Shown: in pieces, positions 1 through 7,818 of the stretch
Numbering within the stretch: position 1 is the stretch's first letter
Layout of the letters: the number at the start of each line of letters is the position of its first letter
Assembly: GCA_947475415.1 (NCBI GenBank)
Contig: CANJLH010000014.1
Coordinates: forward strand, 1-64,000
Length of the DNA stretch: 64,000 bases
Direction of reading: 5' to 3'
Origin: Caulobacteraceae bacterium
GTDB lineage: Bacteria; Pseudomonadota; Alphaproteobacteria; Caulobacterales; Caulobacteraceae
Made by a program: the position numbers and the translations under genes
The notes under the pieces: generated by a model
Database searches by the model: none
Told to the model about the DNA's origin: nothing
Seen by the model: only the letters and a program-made list of their open reading frames with translations

Positions 1-2
1 AT

Positions 3-92
3 GCCATTGTTTGCGATGTGGCTGAGGGCCTGATCGAGCGGCAGGACGCATCCGCCCATGTCGTCAATGTCGTCCCATTTTTGCCGATGTGA
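3..92 (+). CDS. Possible C-terminal end of an unidentified protein cut by the window edge
   Basis: Frame 3 is open from the left edge for 29 codons to a TGA. The peptide is acidic and hydrophobic and ends in VVPFLPM. I do not recognise it. It could be the tail of a real gene running in from the left or a chance open frame. It borders the IS3-type remnant, so it may belong to DNA rearranged with that element. Confidence 0.2.
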   Translation, partial: AIVCDVAEGLIERQDASAHVVNVVPFLPM

Positions 93-125
93 CCAGTAGG
101 CGATCCTTGACCTGACCCCCAACCT

Positions 126-254
126 TCATCCAGTAGCGATTAGAGCCTCGGCATCGTTTTTGCCCACATGGGCAAGGTCAGCCGTATTCGCGCCTGCCTC
201 CGCTTCCAGCAGCACCCCAATAATCTGCTCTTCTGTAAATCGTGATCGCTTCAT
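126..254 (-). mobile_element. IS3-family transposase orfA, 5' fragment only
   Basis: The minus strand from the ATG at 254 reads MKRSRFTEEQIIGVLLEAEA then GANTADLA, the standard start of IS3-family OrfA (an HTH_Tnp_1-type DNA-binding protein of about 90-100 residues). The match stops after about 28 residues. The reading frame then runs through unrelated residues to a TGA after 42 codons. The rest of OrfA (normally CRRHGIS..TFYNWK) and all of OrfB, with the DDE catalytic domain, are absent. An AGAAGGA ribosome site lies just upstream of the ATG. This is a dead remnant joined to other sequence at about position 168. Confidence 0.75.
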
Positions 255-544
255 CGTCCGTCCTTCTCTCAGGGCCGGACTCTAATCATTCTTGGATGGA
301 AATCAGGGGATCACGTCACCCCAAATGCACTGGGTGAATGGTGCCAACAGAATGCTCGGTACCCTTTTATTCGAATGAATGGTTTGACAACAAATTAACT
401 TTGCAACCGGCGGCGAAGTTACGGCACTCAATGACCAACTCGTCGCCAAGGTGACCGAGGTGAGTGCTCCGGGCCCATGTATTTCTGGGCCTGCGATCAT
501 ATCCGGGTGTCAGGCTATAGGCATCCGCTTGAAGCTGTCCGGCT
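255..544. other. Intergenic stretch without a supported gene
   Basis: Between the IS3 remnant and the end of cheR I see only short open frames with no recognisable product. The first 50 bases are the upstream part of the former insertion element. No clear terminator hairpin follows cheR. Confidence 0.5.
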
Positions 545-1378
545 CTACGCGGAGCGGGCGATCGGGTCCGGGGTTGGGCGATAGATTCCACGGGCTCCGG
601 GCATATTCTCGAACGCTCGCGTCACACCCAGGACCGTTTCGGCAGACCCCAGGATCAGCGCGCCGTCCGGTGCGAGAGCCGACCCGATTCCCTCAAGGAT
701 GCGGCGTTTGTTCTCGACGTCAAAGTAGATCAGCACGTTGCGGCAGAAGATGACGTCAAAGGTACCAAGCCCTGCTGAACCCCGCAAAAGGTTATGCGTC
801 CTGAACTGCACCATCTCCTGCAGAACAGGGGAAACCTTCCAGACCGGGCCTTCCGCCTTGAACCATCGGTTCAGGCGCGCCTCCGACAGGCCGCGCTTGA
901 CCTCGAAATCGCTATAGAGGCCGGCGCGCGCCTTGCTCAAGATCGGTTGGGACATGTCGGTTCCCAAGACCTCCACTTTCCAGCCGGAAAGTCTGTGGCC
1001 AAGCTCCTGCAGGATCATGGCGACGGAATAGACCTCCTGTCCGCTCGAGCAGGCCGCACACCAGACCCTCAGGGTCCGGGTCGATTGCCGCGCCTGCAAA
1101 AGGGCAGGCAGCACTGTGCTTGCGAATTGTTCGAAAGGGGCGCCGTCGCGGAAAAAATATGACTCATGCGTGGCCAGCGCATCCACGCATTGCTGAATCA
1201 ATGCCTCGGGAGCGCCCTTGCGCAGTTGCGACAGCAAGGCCGCCACGTCTGCCAGCTTCTCGCTGCGAGCCAGGGGTTCAAGCCGGCTCGATACGAGATA
1301 GGCCTTGTCCGGCGTGAGCACGAGCCCCGACCGCTCGCGGATCATCCGGCAGAAGTGATCGAAATCCAGTTCGTTCAT
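545..1378 (-). CDS. cheR: Chemotaxis protein methyltransferase CheR
   Basis: CheR transfers methyl groups from S-adenosylmethionine to receptor glutamates and sets adaptation together with CheB. The 277-residue protein has the full family length. The N-terminal helical domain is followed by HESYFFRD at residues 71-78. The SAM-binding motif CAACSSGQE lies at 107-115 and FCRNVLIYFD near 205. The ATG at 1378 overlaps the cheB stop (ATGA), so translation is coupled to cheB. The frame is open further upstream, but that would overlap cheB by more than 150 bases. There is no C-terminal NWETF-type peptide or TPR extension. It is the last gene of the minus-strand chemotaxis cluster. Confidence 0.95.
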   Translation of the reverse strand: MNELDFDHFCRMIRERSGLVLTPDKAYLVSSRLEPLARSEKLADVAALLSQLRKGAPEALIQQCVDALATHESYFFRDGAPFEQFASTVLPALLQARQSTRTLRVWCAACSSGQEVYSVAMILQELGHRLSGWKVEVLGTDMSQPILSKARAGLYSDFEVKRGLSEARLNRWFKAEGPVWKVSPVLQEMVQFRTHNLLRGSAGLGTFDVIFCRNVLIYFDVENKRRILEGIGSALAPDGALILGSAETVLGVTRAFENMPGARGIYRPTPDPIARSA

Positions 1379-2499
1379 TGTTTGGTCCCCGCCTCGCGGC
1401 AAAGCCACGGGCCAATTTCGTTCAAAGGCATGATCGCATCTGCCAATCCTGTAGCTGCCGCAGCCCCGGGCATTCCCCAGACGACACTTGAGGCTTCGTC
1501 CTGGGCGATGAATCGCCCGCCGGCCTGGGCGACGGCCTGGCAACCCTGGGCGCCATCATGGCCCATACCGGTCAGGATCACGGCCAGGACACCGCCACCA
1601 TAGATCTTCGCAGCGCTGCGAAGCATCGGATCGACAGCAGGACGACAATAGTTTTCGGGCGGCTCCTGGTTAAGGCGCAGGACCGGGGTCGCGCCATCGC
1701 GATCGACAACCATGTGCCAGCCTCCGGGCGCGACATAGCAGTGTCCCGGAAGAATGGGCTCGCCGTCGCGCGCCTCTGCACACGGTCGCTCGCCGGTCCG
1801 CGACAGTTGTTCGGCCAGCAGCGCCGTAAAGGTCTGGGGCATATGCTGGGTCAGAAGGATCGGTTGGCTGACGCGGCCTTTCAGGGCCGCAAACAGGGTC
1901 TGAAGCGCCGGTGGCCCGCCGGTGGAAGAGCCGATCGCCAGGACCGTGGGCTTCTTGGCCGACGGCCAGTGCACGGATCGGTTGGTCACGACGGCTGACG
2001 GCTTCGAAACCGCCGCCAGCACACTCGGGGCGACAGCCTGAGGCCTGGGCCTCGGCTTCAAGCCAAGCGCCCGCACCTTGGCGATCAGTTCGCGCTGGAA
2101 CGCCTCAGCCGATCCAAGGCCACTTTCAGGCTTCGAAACATAGTCAGCAGCGCCGAGACTGAGCGCCTTGAGGCCGAGCTCGGCATTCCGCAAAGTCAGG
2201 GTGGACGCAATGATGACCCGAACATGAGGGTGGTCTCTCACGATGTGCCCCAGCGCAGTCATGCCATCCATCACCGGCATCTCGATGTCCAGCACCACGA
2301 TGTCGATCTCGCGCCGCGCCAGCTCGGCCAGCGCCAGCTCACCGTTCGCGGCTGACCCGGCCACTTCGATCCCCGCCGCAGCAGCCAGGTTTCGGCTGAT
2401 CAGCCCACGCACCACTGCGGAGTCGTCGACAACGAGCACCCTGATGGGTTGGGCGACCGTTGAAATTTGCGGACTGAGCATGGGCGCGCGATCATCCAT
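1375..2499 (-). CDS. cheB: Chemotaxis response regulator protein-glutamate methylesterase CheB
   Basis: CheB removes methyl groups from chemoreceptors and can deamidate glutamines once CheA phosphorylates its receiver. The 374 residues hold an N-terminal receiver (acidic pair D25-D26, phospho-acceptor D71 in VVLDIEMP) joined by a linker near 140-185 to the C-terminal esterase. The catalytic triad context is visible: Ser in AIGSSTGGP, His in LTQHMP and Asp in TGMGHDG. It is translationally coupled to cheR by a 4-base overlap. Upstream it is separated from the response-regulator part of the cluster by the oppositely oriented globin gene, so it probably has its own promoter in 2500-2665. Confidence 0.95.
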   Translation of the reverse strand: MDDRAPMLSPQISTVAQPIRVLVVDDSAVVRGLISRNLAAAAGIEVAGSAANGELALAELARREIDIVVLDIEMPVMDGMTALGHIVRDHPHVRVIIASTLTLRNAELGLKALSLGAADYVSKPESGLGSAEAFQRELIAKVRALGLKPRPRPQAVAPSVLAAVSKPSAVVTNRSVHWPSAKKPTVLAIGSSTGGPPALQTLFAALKGRVSQPILLTQHMPQTFTALLAEQLSRTGERPCAEARDGEPILPGHCYVAPGGWHMVVDRDGATPVLRLNQEPPENYCRPAVDPMLRSAAKIYGGGVLAVILTGMGHDGAQGCQAVAQAGGRFIAQDEASSVVWGMPGAAAATGLADAIMPLNEIGPWLCREAGTKQ

Positions 2500-2570
2500 T
2501 CCGGGGAAGACGGTAAATATTCTCCAAGAAATACTTTAGTGGGAATCTCGGTACGAACCCTTAAGATCGG

Positions 2571-2600
2571 ACAGTCTGGATCAGTCTGGATCAGTCTGAA
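2571..2600. repeat. Three-copy 10-bp tandem repeat
   Basis: The unit CAGTCTGGAT occurs in phase three times, the third copy ending in AAG instead of GAT. It lies between the divergent cheB and globin genes, about 70 bases upstream of either start. It could be a regulator-binding array or simple slippage; the sequence does not decide. Confidence 0.75.
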
Positions 2601-2665
2601 GCACGGTGGGGCAGCGGGCCCAGATTAACGAACGCCACGAAGCCGTTCACAGGAGACCTTAGGTC

Positions 2666-3046
2666 ATGCCAACCCTTTTCGACCGCATAGGCGGAGCCAA
2701 CGCGGTCAAGGCTGCGGTGGACATTTTCTACGCCAAGGTCCTGGCCGACACCCGGATCGCCCATTTTTTCCAGGGCGTCGACATGGTGGGCCAGGCCTCA
2801 AAGCAGCGAGCCTTTCTGATCATGGCGTTCGGTGGCCCCAACACTTACACAGGCGCCGACATGCATCGAGGCCATGCCAAACTGGTCGAGCGCGGGCTTG
2901 ATGACAGCCACTTTGACGCGGTGGTCGAGAACCTGGCCGCGACCCTCGGTGAACTGGGCGTTGGCGCCGGTGAGATCAGCGAGGTGGCCGCCATTGCTGA
3001 ATCGGTGCGCGCCGACGTACTTGGCCGAACCTCGTCGCCAGCCTGA
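2666..3046 (+). CDS. glbN: Group 1 truncated haemoglobin
   Basis: This 126-residue protein has the length and fold signature of a trHbN-type two-over-two globin, a haem protein that binds O2 or detoxifies NO. It opens with LFDRIGG, the usual N-terminus, followed by the B-helix IFYAKVLAD. GPNTYTGADM precedes H70 (in HRGHAKL), which should be the proximal haem ligand. The ATG follows an AGGAG site by about 9 bases. It stands alone on the plus strand inside an otherwise minus-strand chemotaxis cluster. A link to oxygen or NO sensing by the neighbouring PAS proteins is only inference. Confidence 0.9.
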   Translation: MPTLFDRIGGANAVKAAVDIFYAKVLADTRIAHFFQGVDMVGQASKQRAFLIMAFGGPNTYTGADMHRGHAKLVERGLDDSHFDAVVENLAATLGELGVGAGEISEVAAIAESVRADVLGRTSSPA

Positions 3047-3069
3047 ATCCCGAGGGCCAAAACAGCTGG

Positions 3070-3207
3070 CTACGGGGCGGGTTTTTCTGGTCTCTCGTCA
3101 GCCGGCGCCCCAAACTTCAGGGTATCGTCAACGAAGCGGTTTGTTTGAAACGCAACCGCATGCAGCAGGTCGTCGGGGAAAATCGGCTTGCGGATCACAC
3201 CGCCAGG
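3070..3207 (-). pseudogene. Receiver-domain C-terminal remnant, in frame behind the stop of the next response regulator
   Basis: Directly after the TAG that ends the single-domain regulator at 3208, the same minus-strand frame stays open for about 45 codons. It reads GGVIRKPIFPDDLLHAVAF, then a tail ending in EKPAP and a TAG at 3070. KPIFPDDLL..AV is the typical end of a receiver domain: the conserved lysine loop, beta5 and helix alpha5. The first four-fifths of that receiver are missing. This looks like the scar of a deletion between two tandem regulators, or a two-receiver protein interrupted by a stop. Confidence 0.55.
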
Positions 3208-3615
3208 CTAACGGTCGAGCTGCGATCTTGACCTGATCAGCAGGCGTGCAATCCTCAGGGCGAACTGCTTGCCGCTGAATGGCTTTGCCAGATAGTCGCG
3301 CGCGCCCAGCGCAATCGATCGCCGCACATCATCCCTGTCGTTCCGGGCCGTCAGCATCAGCGTGCGGACGTCTTGTCCCAGGCTCAATTCGCGCATCCGG
3401 GCCAGAACGCCAAAGCCGTCGAGAAATGGCATGTTCACATCCAGCACCATCACCTCCGGCTGGAACGCCTTGAGCTGGTCGATCGCCTCAAGACCATCCG
3501 CCGCCTCGCAGGTCACGCAGCCTATCTGCTCGAGGTTTCGGACCAGAATCTCCCGGATGTCCGGGTCGTCGTCTACGACCAGAACCCTGTGTCCCGATTG
3601 CGTCTCTTCACCCAA
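3208..3615 (-). CDS. Single-domain response regulator (receiver only)
   Basis: The 135 residues are a complete receiver with no output domain: acidic residues in VLVVDDDPDIR, phospho-acceptor Asp in VMVLDVNMPFLDG, Thr in LMLTARND and Lys in DYLAKPF. The likely start is a TTG at 3615 that overlaps the end of the hybrid kinase, with GGAG about 9 bases upstream, so it is probably co-translated with that kinase and is its natural partner. It differs from the CheY at 7429 in sequence. A possible receiver remnant continues in frame beyond its stop. Its output may be protein-protein interaction, as with CheY or DivK. Confidence 0.85.
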   Translation of the reverse strand: MGEETQSGHRVLVVDDDPDIREILVRNLEQIGCVTCEAADGLEAIDQLKAFQPEVMVLDVNMPFLDGFGVLARMRELSLGQDVRTLMLTARNDRDDVRRSIALGARDYLAKPFSGKQFALRIARLLIRSRSQLDR

Positions 3616-4591
3616 GGCCTGCTACTCCATCGACGGACTGTGGTGCGCCAGAGAAGGCTGCGTATATCGCCTTAACAAGTGAGGTAGTCTGAAATGGCTT
3701 TCTAACGACACCGTCAAAATCCGCAAGCGAACGCCGGTCCCCTCCGCCTTCTCCCGCTGTGAACGCGATTACCGGAGTGTCTGCATTTGCCCCCTGCCCT
3801 CCGCGAATTCCCCGCAGCGCACCAAGGCCGTCAAGAACCGGCATATGTATGTCCATCAGGACAACATCGAAGAAGTTGGCCTGACACATATCAACCGCCG
3901 CCTGGCCGTTCTCCGCCATCGAGACGTCCGCACCCAGGGCCGCGAGCATCAAACCGAACATCTGTCGATTGCCTTCGTTGTCGTCTACGACAAGGACCCG
4001 CACGGCCTCGAGCGGGCGACCCTCATGATCGCTGGAAGCCTCGATAGCGCTTTCCGCGGCACGTGCAGGAAAGATGACATGGAAGCAGGAACCAACGCCT
4101 GGGTCACTGTGCAACTCAATTCGACCGCCAATCTGCTCAGCCAAATCCCGGCAGATCGCCAAACCCAGACCAACGCCGTTATGCCGGCGCGTCGCGGAGC
4201 TATCAATCTGAGTAAAGGGCTCGAAAATTCGGGAATGTTGGCTGACGCTTATTCCGGGCCCCTGATCTTCGATCTCGAAGAACAGGCTGCCATCTGATCC
4301 CACCTCCACACCAGCACGCAGTGTGATGGTCCCGGATTCCGAGAATTTTACAGCGTTGGATGCCAGATGTCGCAGAATCTGCGCCAGCGTATGGCGATCA
4401 ATGAGAAATCCTCGATGTAATAATTCGGAATCCTCAATATGGAATATCAAACCCCTATTTTCTGCGACATCAAAAACTTCGGCAACGCTTTCTTTAAATA
4501 TGTCTACTATTTCTACAACATCAATATTTGCGTATTCTTTTTTTACGGGTGAAACCGTTATGCCCAGATAAATATGCAACATTTTCGGCAA
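3608..4591 (-). CDS. Hybrid histidine kinase, C-terminal part (ATPase plus receiver), split from its N-terminal half by a frameshift
   Basis: The 327-codon frame has HATPase_c motifs: N box LRHLASNAVKF, G1 DQGPGIS and G2 NGVGLGLAI. A receiver follows with VLVVDDNEGNRQ, phospho-Asp in VLMDIHMPVLDG and VRKPF. It has no dimerisation or sensor domain of its own. The upstream frame (4521-5945) carries PAS domains and the HisKA helix and stops just as this one begins. Removing one A from the seven-A run (4538-4544 on the plus strand) would join the two frames as ..FTRKKEYANIDVVE... The ATG at 4591 is therefore probably not a true start. The 5' end of this segment is unusually AT-rich for the window. 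Confidence 0.8.
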   Translation of the reverse strand: MPKMLHIYLGITVSPVKKEYANIDVVEIVDIFKESVAEVFDVAENRGLIFHIEDSELLHRGFLIDRHTLAQILRHLASNAVKFSESGTITLRAGVEVGSDGSLFFEIEDQGPGISVSQHSRIFEPFTQIDSSATRRHNGVGLGLAICRDLAEQIGGRIELHSDPGVGSCFHVIFPARAAESAIEASSDHEGRPLEAVRVLVVDDNEGNRQMFGLMLAALGADVSMAENGQAAVDMCQANFFDVVLMDIHMPVLDGLGALRGIRGGQGANADTPVIAFTAGEGGGDRRSLADFDGVVRKPFQTTSLVKAIYAAFSGAPQSVDGVAGLG

Positions 4592-5945
4592 TATATAGTA
4601 ACTCTGATCCTGCCCTCTGAATTCTACTCAAATAGTCACTCTCACTCCCGAACTCGGGAACCCGCTTCATCAGAAGCTCAGAAATTCCCAGAATAGTCGT
4701 AATTGGCGTTCGAAGCTCGTGATTCATGTTTGAAAGAAATTCAGTTTTTACGCTTGATAGTCGCTCGGACTCTGACAAAGCGCCATTAAGCGCGATCTCC
4801 TGCGCCACCTGAGCGTCAATGTTGCGCACAACATCCAGAATGCCGTCCCGTTGGCCCGTCACGGGATTCAGTATCGGAACGAGCGACGACTCCACCCACA
4901 CCCAGGCGCCCGTTTGAGCGTGGCGTGCCCGCCATCGAAATTGCGCTCCGGCGCCTGTCGAAGCAAGGTTATCGAGAGCTTTCTTGCCTGCGACCCTGTC
5001 GTCGGGATGGATATGTCTGACAAAGCTTTTGCCGAACAATTCGGCCGGCTCGAAACCAAGGTCTCGTATCGAAGGACTCACATAGGTAATCCTGCCGCCC
5101 ATATCACTGTAGACGATGATGTCTCGTGTATTCTCGGCGACTAGGCGAAATTGAGCATCTCTGGCAGCAATGTCTGCCTGCAACCGCCTTAACTCAGTAA
5201 CGTCAACTATCTGGGCAACCAGGCGCCAGGGCCTGCCGCCCGCACCTCTGACGATGGAGACTATCGCATCTCCAATCGCATGCGCTCCATCCCCTTTCAG
5301 AAACCGAAAATCGCGGCGCACGGCATCCAGCGCCCCCGCACGCAGCAATCTGGTCTCGCCTGGATCCCAATTGGCGTAGTCGCGATCGATGAAATCCAGC
5401 GCAGGCTTGCCGACCAGTTCCTGGGCACTCAAGTTTATAAAGCTAAGGAACGCCGGGTTGCCTGTCACAATGTCGCCCTTGAGCGTCATGATCAGTTTTG
5501 CAGTCGGCGAACTCTCAAAGACCTTTTCCAGGAGCGCCGTCTGACGGAGCGCGTTGGCTTCAGCTTTTCGACGTTCGGTTATGTCGCGGAATACGTTGAC
5601 AAAGCCGGTAATTCGACCGTCTGCATCGCGTTGAACAACCGGATTGCCTTCGACCCAGGCATAGCCGCCGCCGCGCCTCAGGAGGCGATGCTCTCGCTTG
5701 GCGGCGTGACTCACCACGCCGGCAAGCACATCCACCGAATTCTTCGCTGCGTTCGCGCGGTCCTTCGGATGCAACAGCTGCAGACCTGACGTTCCGACAA
5801 CTTCCAGCGGATCATAGCCGTAACGTCGAGCTGCCGGCGAAGCATAGATGATTTCGCTTCGGATATTTGTCTGAACCACAAGATCAGCGGATTGATCGAA
5901 GAGGGCCGCCAATATTGAATTTTTTTGCTCTATGTCAGGCGACAT
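4521..5945 (-). CDS. Hybrid histidine kinase, N-terminal part (three PAS domains plus HisKA)
   Basis: This frame encodes a soluble sensor half. PAS domains lie roughly at 10-130, 135-250 and 260-385, each with a PAC-like end (FRDITERRKAEAN, VDVTELRRLQADI, VRNIDAQVA). HisKA follows with the phospho-acceptor histidine in MNHELRTP near residue 409. It ends prematurely after GFTRKKRIRKY because of a one-base shift at an A7 run. The ATPase and receiver continue in the next frame. No membrane segments are visible, so the kinase is cytoplasmic. I prefer the ATG at 5945; a GTG at 5954 is in frame. Either this is a real mutation, an assembly error, or expression relies on slippage. Confidence 0.8.
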   Translation of the reverse strand: MSPDIEQKNSILAALFDQSADLVVQTNIRSEIIYASPAARRYGYDPLEVVGTSGLQLLHPKDRANAAKNSVDVLAGVVSHAAKREHRLLRRGGGYAWVEGNPVVQRDADGRITGFVNVFRDITERRKAEANALRQTALLEKVFESSPTAKLIMTLKGDIVTGNPAFLSFINLSAQELVGKPALDFIDRDYANWDPGETRLLRAGALDAVRRDFRFLKGDGAHAIGDAIVSIVRGAGGRPWRLVAQIVDVTELRRLQADIAARDAQFRLVAENTRDIIVYSDMGGRITYVSPSIRDLGFEPAELFGKSFVRHIHPDDRVAGKKALDNLASTGAGAQFRWRARHAQTGAWVWVESSLVPILNPVTGQRDGILDVVRNIDAQVAQEIALNGALSESERLSSVKTEFLSNMNHELRTPITTILGISELLMKRVPEFGSESDYLSRIQRAGSELLYIAENVAYLSGHNGFTRKKRIRKY

Positions 5946-6004
5946 TGTACTCACATCTCAATCTGGACTCGTAATCCGGCCCAACTGACACAGGCGGCGG
6001 ATCG

Positions 6005-6484
6005 TTAGTCTGTGATGCCGACGGCGGCTCGAAGTTCACTCAATCGGGCGACGACACGGGCCATTTCCTTCTCGCCGGGCGCATGAGGGCAACTGAACAG
6101 CACGAGCGCGTTCAGGTGGGCTTCAAGGGCTTCTGTGTGCCAGACGCCGTCAGCTATCAGGGCGTCAATCATCGCACACACGCCCCTTGCGGCCTCGCCA
6201 AGGGGATGCATCTGGCCGGCGCCGGCCGTCTCCGCGATATTCATGGCCAATGAACTGACCCTGCGACTTTCGGAGAACATCGCGATTTCGCCTTGCCGGT
6301 GGATCTCCATGATCTCGGCGACTTGCGCGGCTGCGAATTTGCGAATGGCGCCGGCGAGCACCGCGACCCGGGACTCCGCATCGCTCGACATATCGGCGAT
6401 GGTCCGCCCGCCGATCCCTTCCAGGATTTTGGCTAACCGATTTCGCGGTGTTGAGATGCGGACGTCGTCCATGAACAGGGCCAT
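6005..6484 (-). CDS. Small helical protein of the chemotaxis cluster, function unknown
   Basis: I do not recognise this 159-residue protein. It is predicted helical throughout, soluble and rich in Ala. It contains an Arg/Ile N-terminus (DDVRISTPRNRLAKILE) and a central methyl-accepting-like stretch around FSESRRVSSLAMNIAETAG. The ATG at 6484 overlaps the stop of the preceding receiver protein (TGATG), so the two are translationally coupled. Caulobacter che operons carry accessory genes of unknown role in similar positions (for example cheE, cheU). I cannot show that this is one of them. Confidence 0.7.
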   Translation of the reverse strand: MALFMDDVRISTPRNRLAKILEGIGGRTIADMSSDAESRVAVLAGAIRKFAAAQVAEIMEIHRQGEIAMFSESRRVSSLAMNIAETAGAGQMHPLGEAARGVCAMIDALIADGVWHTEALEAHLNALVLFSCPHAPGEKEMARVVARLSELRAAVGITD

Positions 6485-7077
6485 CAATCAAAAAGTGAAT
6501 CAATGTCGTTCTGCGACAGGGCGCGCTCCGGAGCCGAAAGCAGCCTGAGCGTGTCTCCGCGACGCTCGCTTACCCCCTCAGGCAGGGGGCGGTTCTGATA
6601 CCGCCGATCAGGACCCGAATAGCTGGGACATTCGACAAAATCCCTGGTCGTGCGCGCCATCCATTGGATGCGTTCCAGCAGGACCTTCGGAACAATGGGT
6701 TTTGTGACAACGAAGTTCGCACCTACGTCGCGGGCCCGCAGGACCTTCTTTTTGGGCGTATAGCCACTGAAGATCAGGATCGGCGCTGTAAAGTTCGGAC
6801 CATTGGGGTCCGAACGAATATACTGGGCCAGATCAAAGCCATCTTCATCCGGCATTTCACCATCGAGAAGAATGAGGTCGAAAACCTCAATTTTCAATAT
6901 CTCCTTGGCTTCCGCAGCGCTCCCGCATTGAGATTTCAGGCGAATGCCAAACCCGACCAACACCTGGCTGATGATGGACGACGACGCTTTGTTGTCATCC
7001 GTCAACAGAACTTTGGCCTGCCTGAGGTCCAACCGGGTCGGCTCGACGGGCTTTGTCGCAGGTGTGCCGAGTGCCAT
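6484..7077 (-). CDS. Receiver protein with C-terminal FliM-like tail
   Basis: The 197 residues hold a receiver in the first ~140: acidic Asp in VLLTDDNKAS, phospho-Asp in LILLDGEMPDEDG, Ser in IFSGYTP and Lys in VVTKPI. A linker of about 50 residues with PDRRYQNRP ends in ALSQNDIDSLFD at the very C-terminus. That tail closely resembles the CheY-docking peptide at the N-terminus of FliM (LSQ-E-ID-LL) and the end of CheZ. It lies 2 bases downstream of the CheZ-like gene. I infer a chemotaxis-specific regulator that docks on CheY or competes with the motor. It could also be a phosphate sink. Confidence 0.8.
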   Translation of the reverse strand: MALGTPATKPVEPTRLDLRQAKVLLTDDNKASSSIISQVLVGFGIRLKSQCGSAAEAKEILKIEVFDLILLDGEMPDEDGFDLAQYIRSDPNGPNFTAPILIFSGYTPKKKVLRARDVGANFVVTKPIVPKVLLERIQWMARTTRDFVECPSYSGPDRRYQNRPLPEGVSERRGDTLRLLSAPERALSQNDIDSLFD

Positions 7078-7079
7078 CG

Positions 7080-7427
7080 TCAGGTCCTGCCGTCGCTGGA
7101 CTCGAACATCCTGTCGGCACTCTCCTGGCTAAGGCCAGCGCCTGAAGATGCCGGTCCCTGAAGCAGGGCATCTTCAGAGAAAGCGACCCGCAGCGATTGC
7201 GCCTTCAGTCGAGAGAGCCGTTGGCCGGTGAGATCCTGAAAGGCGCAGGCTTCCAGGATTGCGCAGAAGGTGGCCTCCAGCTCGTCGAGCGCGGACCGGT
7301 CTCCGACGCGGGCCTTGCCGACGAGCGCGAGGCCGTGAGTGGCGGCTGACAACATCGCGTCGGCCGCATTCTCCACTTCGGCACGGATGACTTCGATCTC
7401 GGCATTTGCGTCGGAGTTGGCGTCCAT
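7080..7427 (-). CDS. Minimal CheZ-like phosphatase (putative)
   Basis: The 115-residue protein is two long helices with CAFQDLTGQRLSRL at residues 61-74, matching the catalytic core of CheZ (..QDFQDLTGQ.., where Asp and Gln act on CheY-P). The C-terminus holds LSQESADRMFES at 99-110, equivalent in position to the CheZ tail that tethers CheY. Length is only about half that of E. coli CheZ. The ATG at 7427 is 1 base from the cheY stop, strongly suggesting co-translation with its presumed substrate. Homology rests on these two motifs; a structural comparison would settle it. Confidence 0.7.
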   Translation of the reverse strand: MDANSDANAEIEVIRAEVENAADAMLSAATHGLALVGKARVGDRSALDELEATFCAILEACAFQDLTGQRLSRLKAQSLRVAFSEDALLQGPASSGAGLSQESADRMFESSDGRT

Positions 7428-7428
7428 T

Positions 7429-7818
7429 TCAGATCTCCCCGCCAAATACGGATGAGAGTTTTTGTCGGAGAACGGCAAGCGTGAACGGCTTTATGATGTA
7501 GTTGTTCACACCGGCCGCTCGGGCCATGACGACGTTCTCTGTCTTCGCCTCAGCGGTGACCATGACAAACGGCGTGTTCTTCGTTTCCGGAATAGCTCTG
7601 ACGTGTGTGAGGAGCTCTATTCCTGTCATCGGCTGCATGTTCCAGTCAGATAGTATCAATCCGTAGTTGTGTGACTTGATAAGCGCCAACGCAGTCACGC
7701 CGTCAGGCGCGTCGTCGATGTTGTTGAAGCCAAGTTGCTGCAGAAGCCCGCGAACAATTCTGATCATTGTCTTGTAGTCGTCGACTACGAGGACACGCAT
7801 ATTCTTGTCGACGGCCAT
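7429..7818 (-). CDS. cheY: Chemotaxis response regulator CheY
   Basis: The 129-residue single receiver carries the chemotaxis signal from CheA to the flagellar switch. Conserved residues are all present: D13-D14, phospho-acceptor D58 in LILSDWNMQPMTG, T88 in MVTAEAK and K110 in YIIKPF. DWNMPxMxG and the long alpha4-beta5 TENVVMA region are typical of motor-binding CheY rather than of regulators with output domains. It is followed immediately by the CheZ-like gene. Promoter elements may lie in the 357-base gap upstream. Confidence 0.93.
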   Translation of the reverse strand: MAVDKNMRVLVVDDYKTMIRIVRGLLQQLGFNNIDDAPDGVTALALIKSHNYGLILSDWNMQPMTGIELLTHVRAIPETKNTPFVMVTAEAKTENVVMARAAGVNNYIIKPFTLAVLRQKLSSVFGGEI

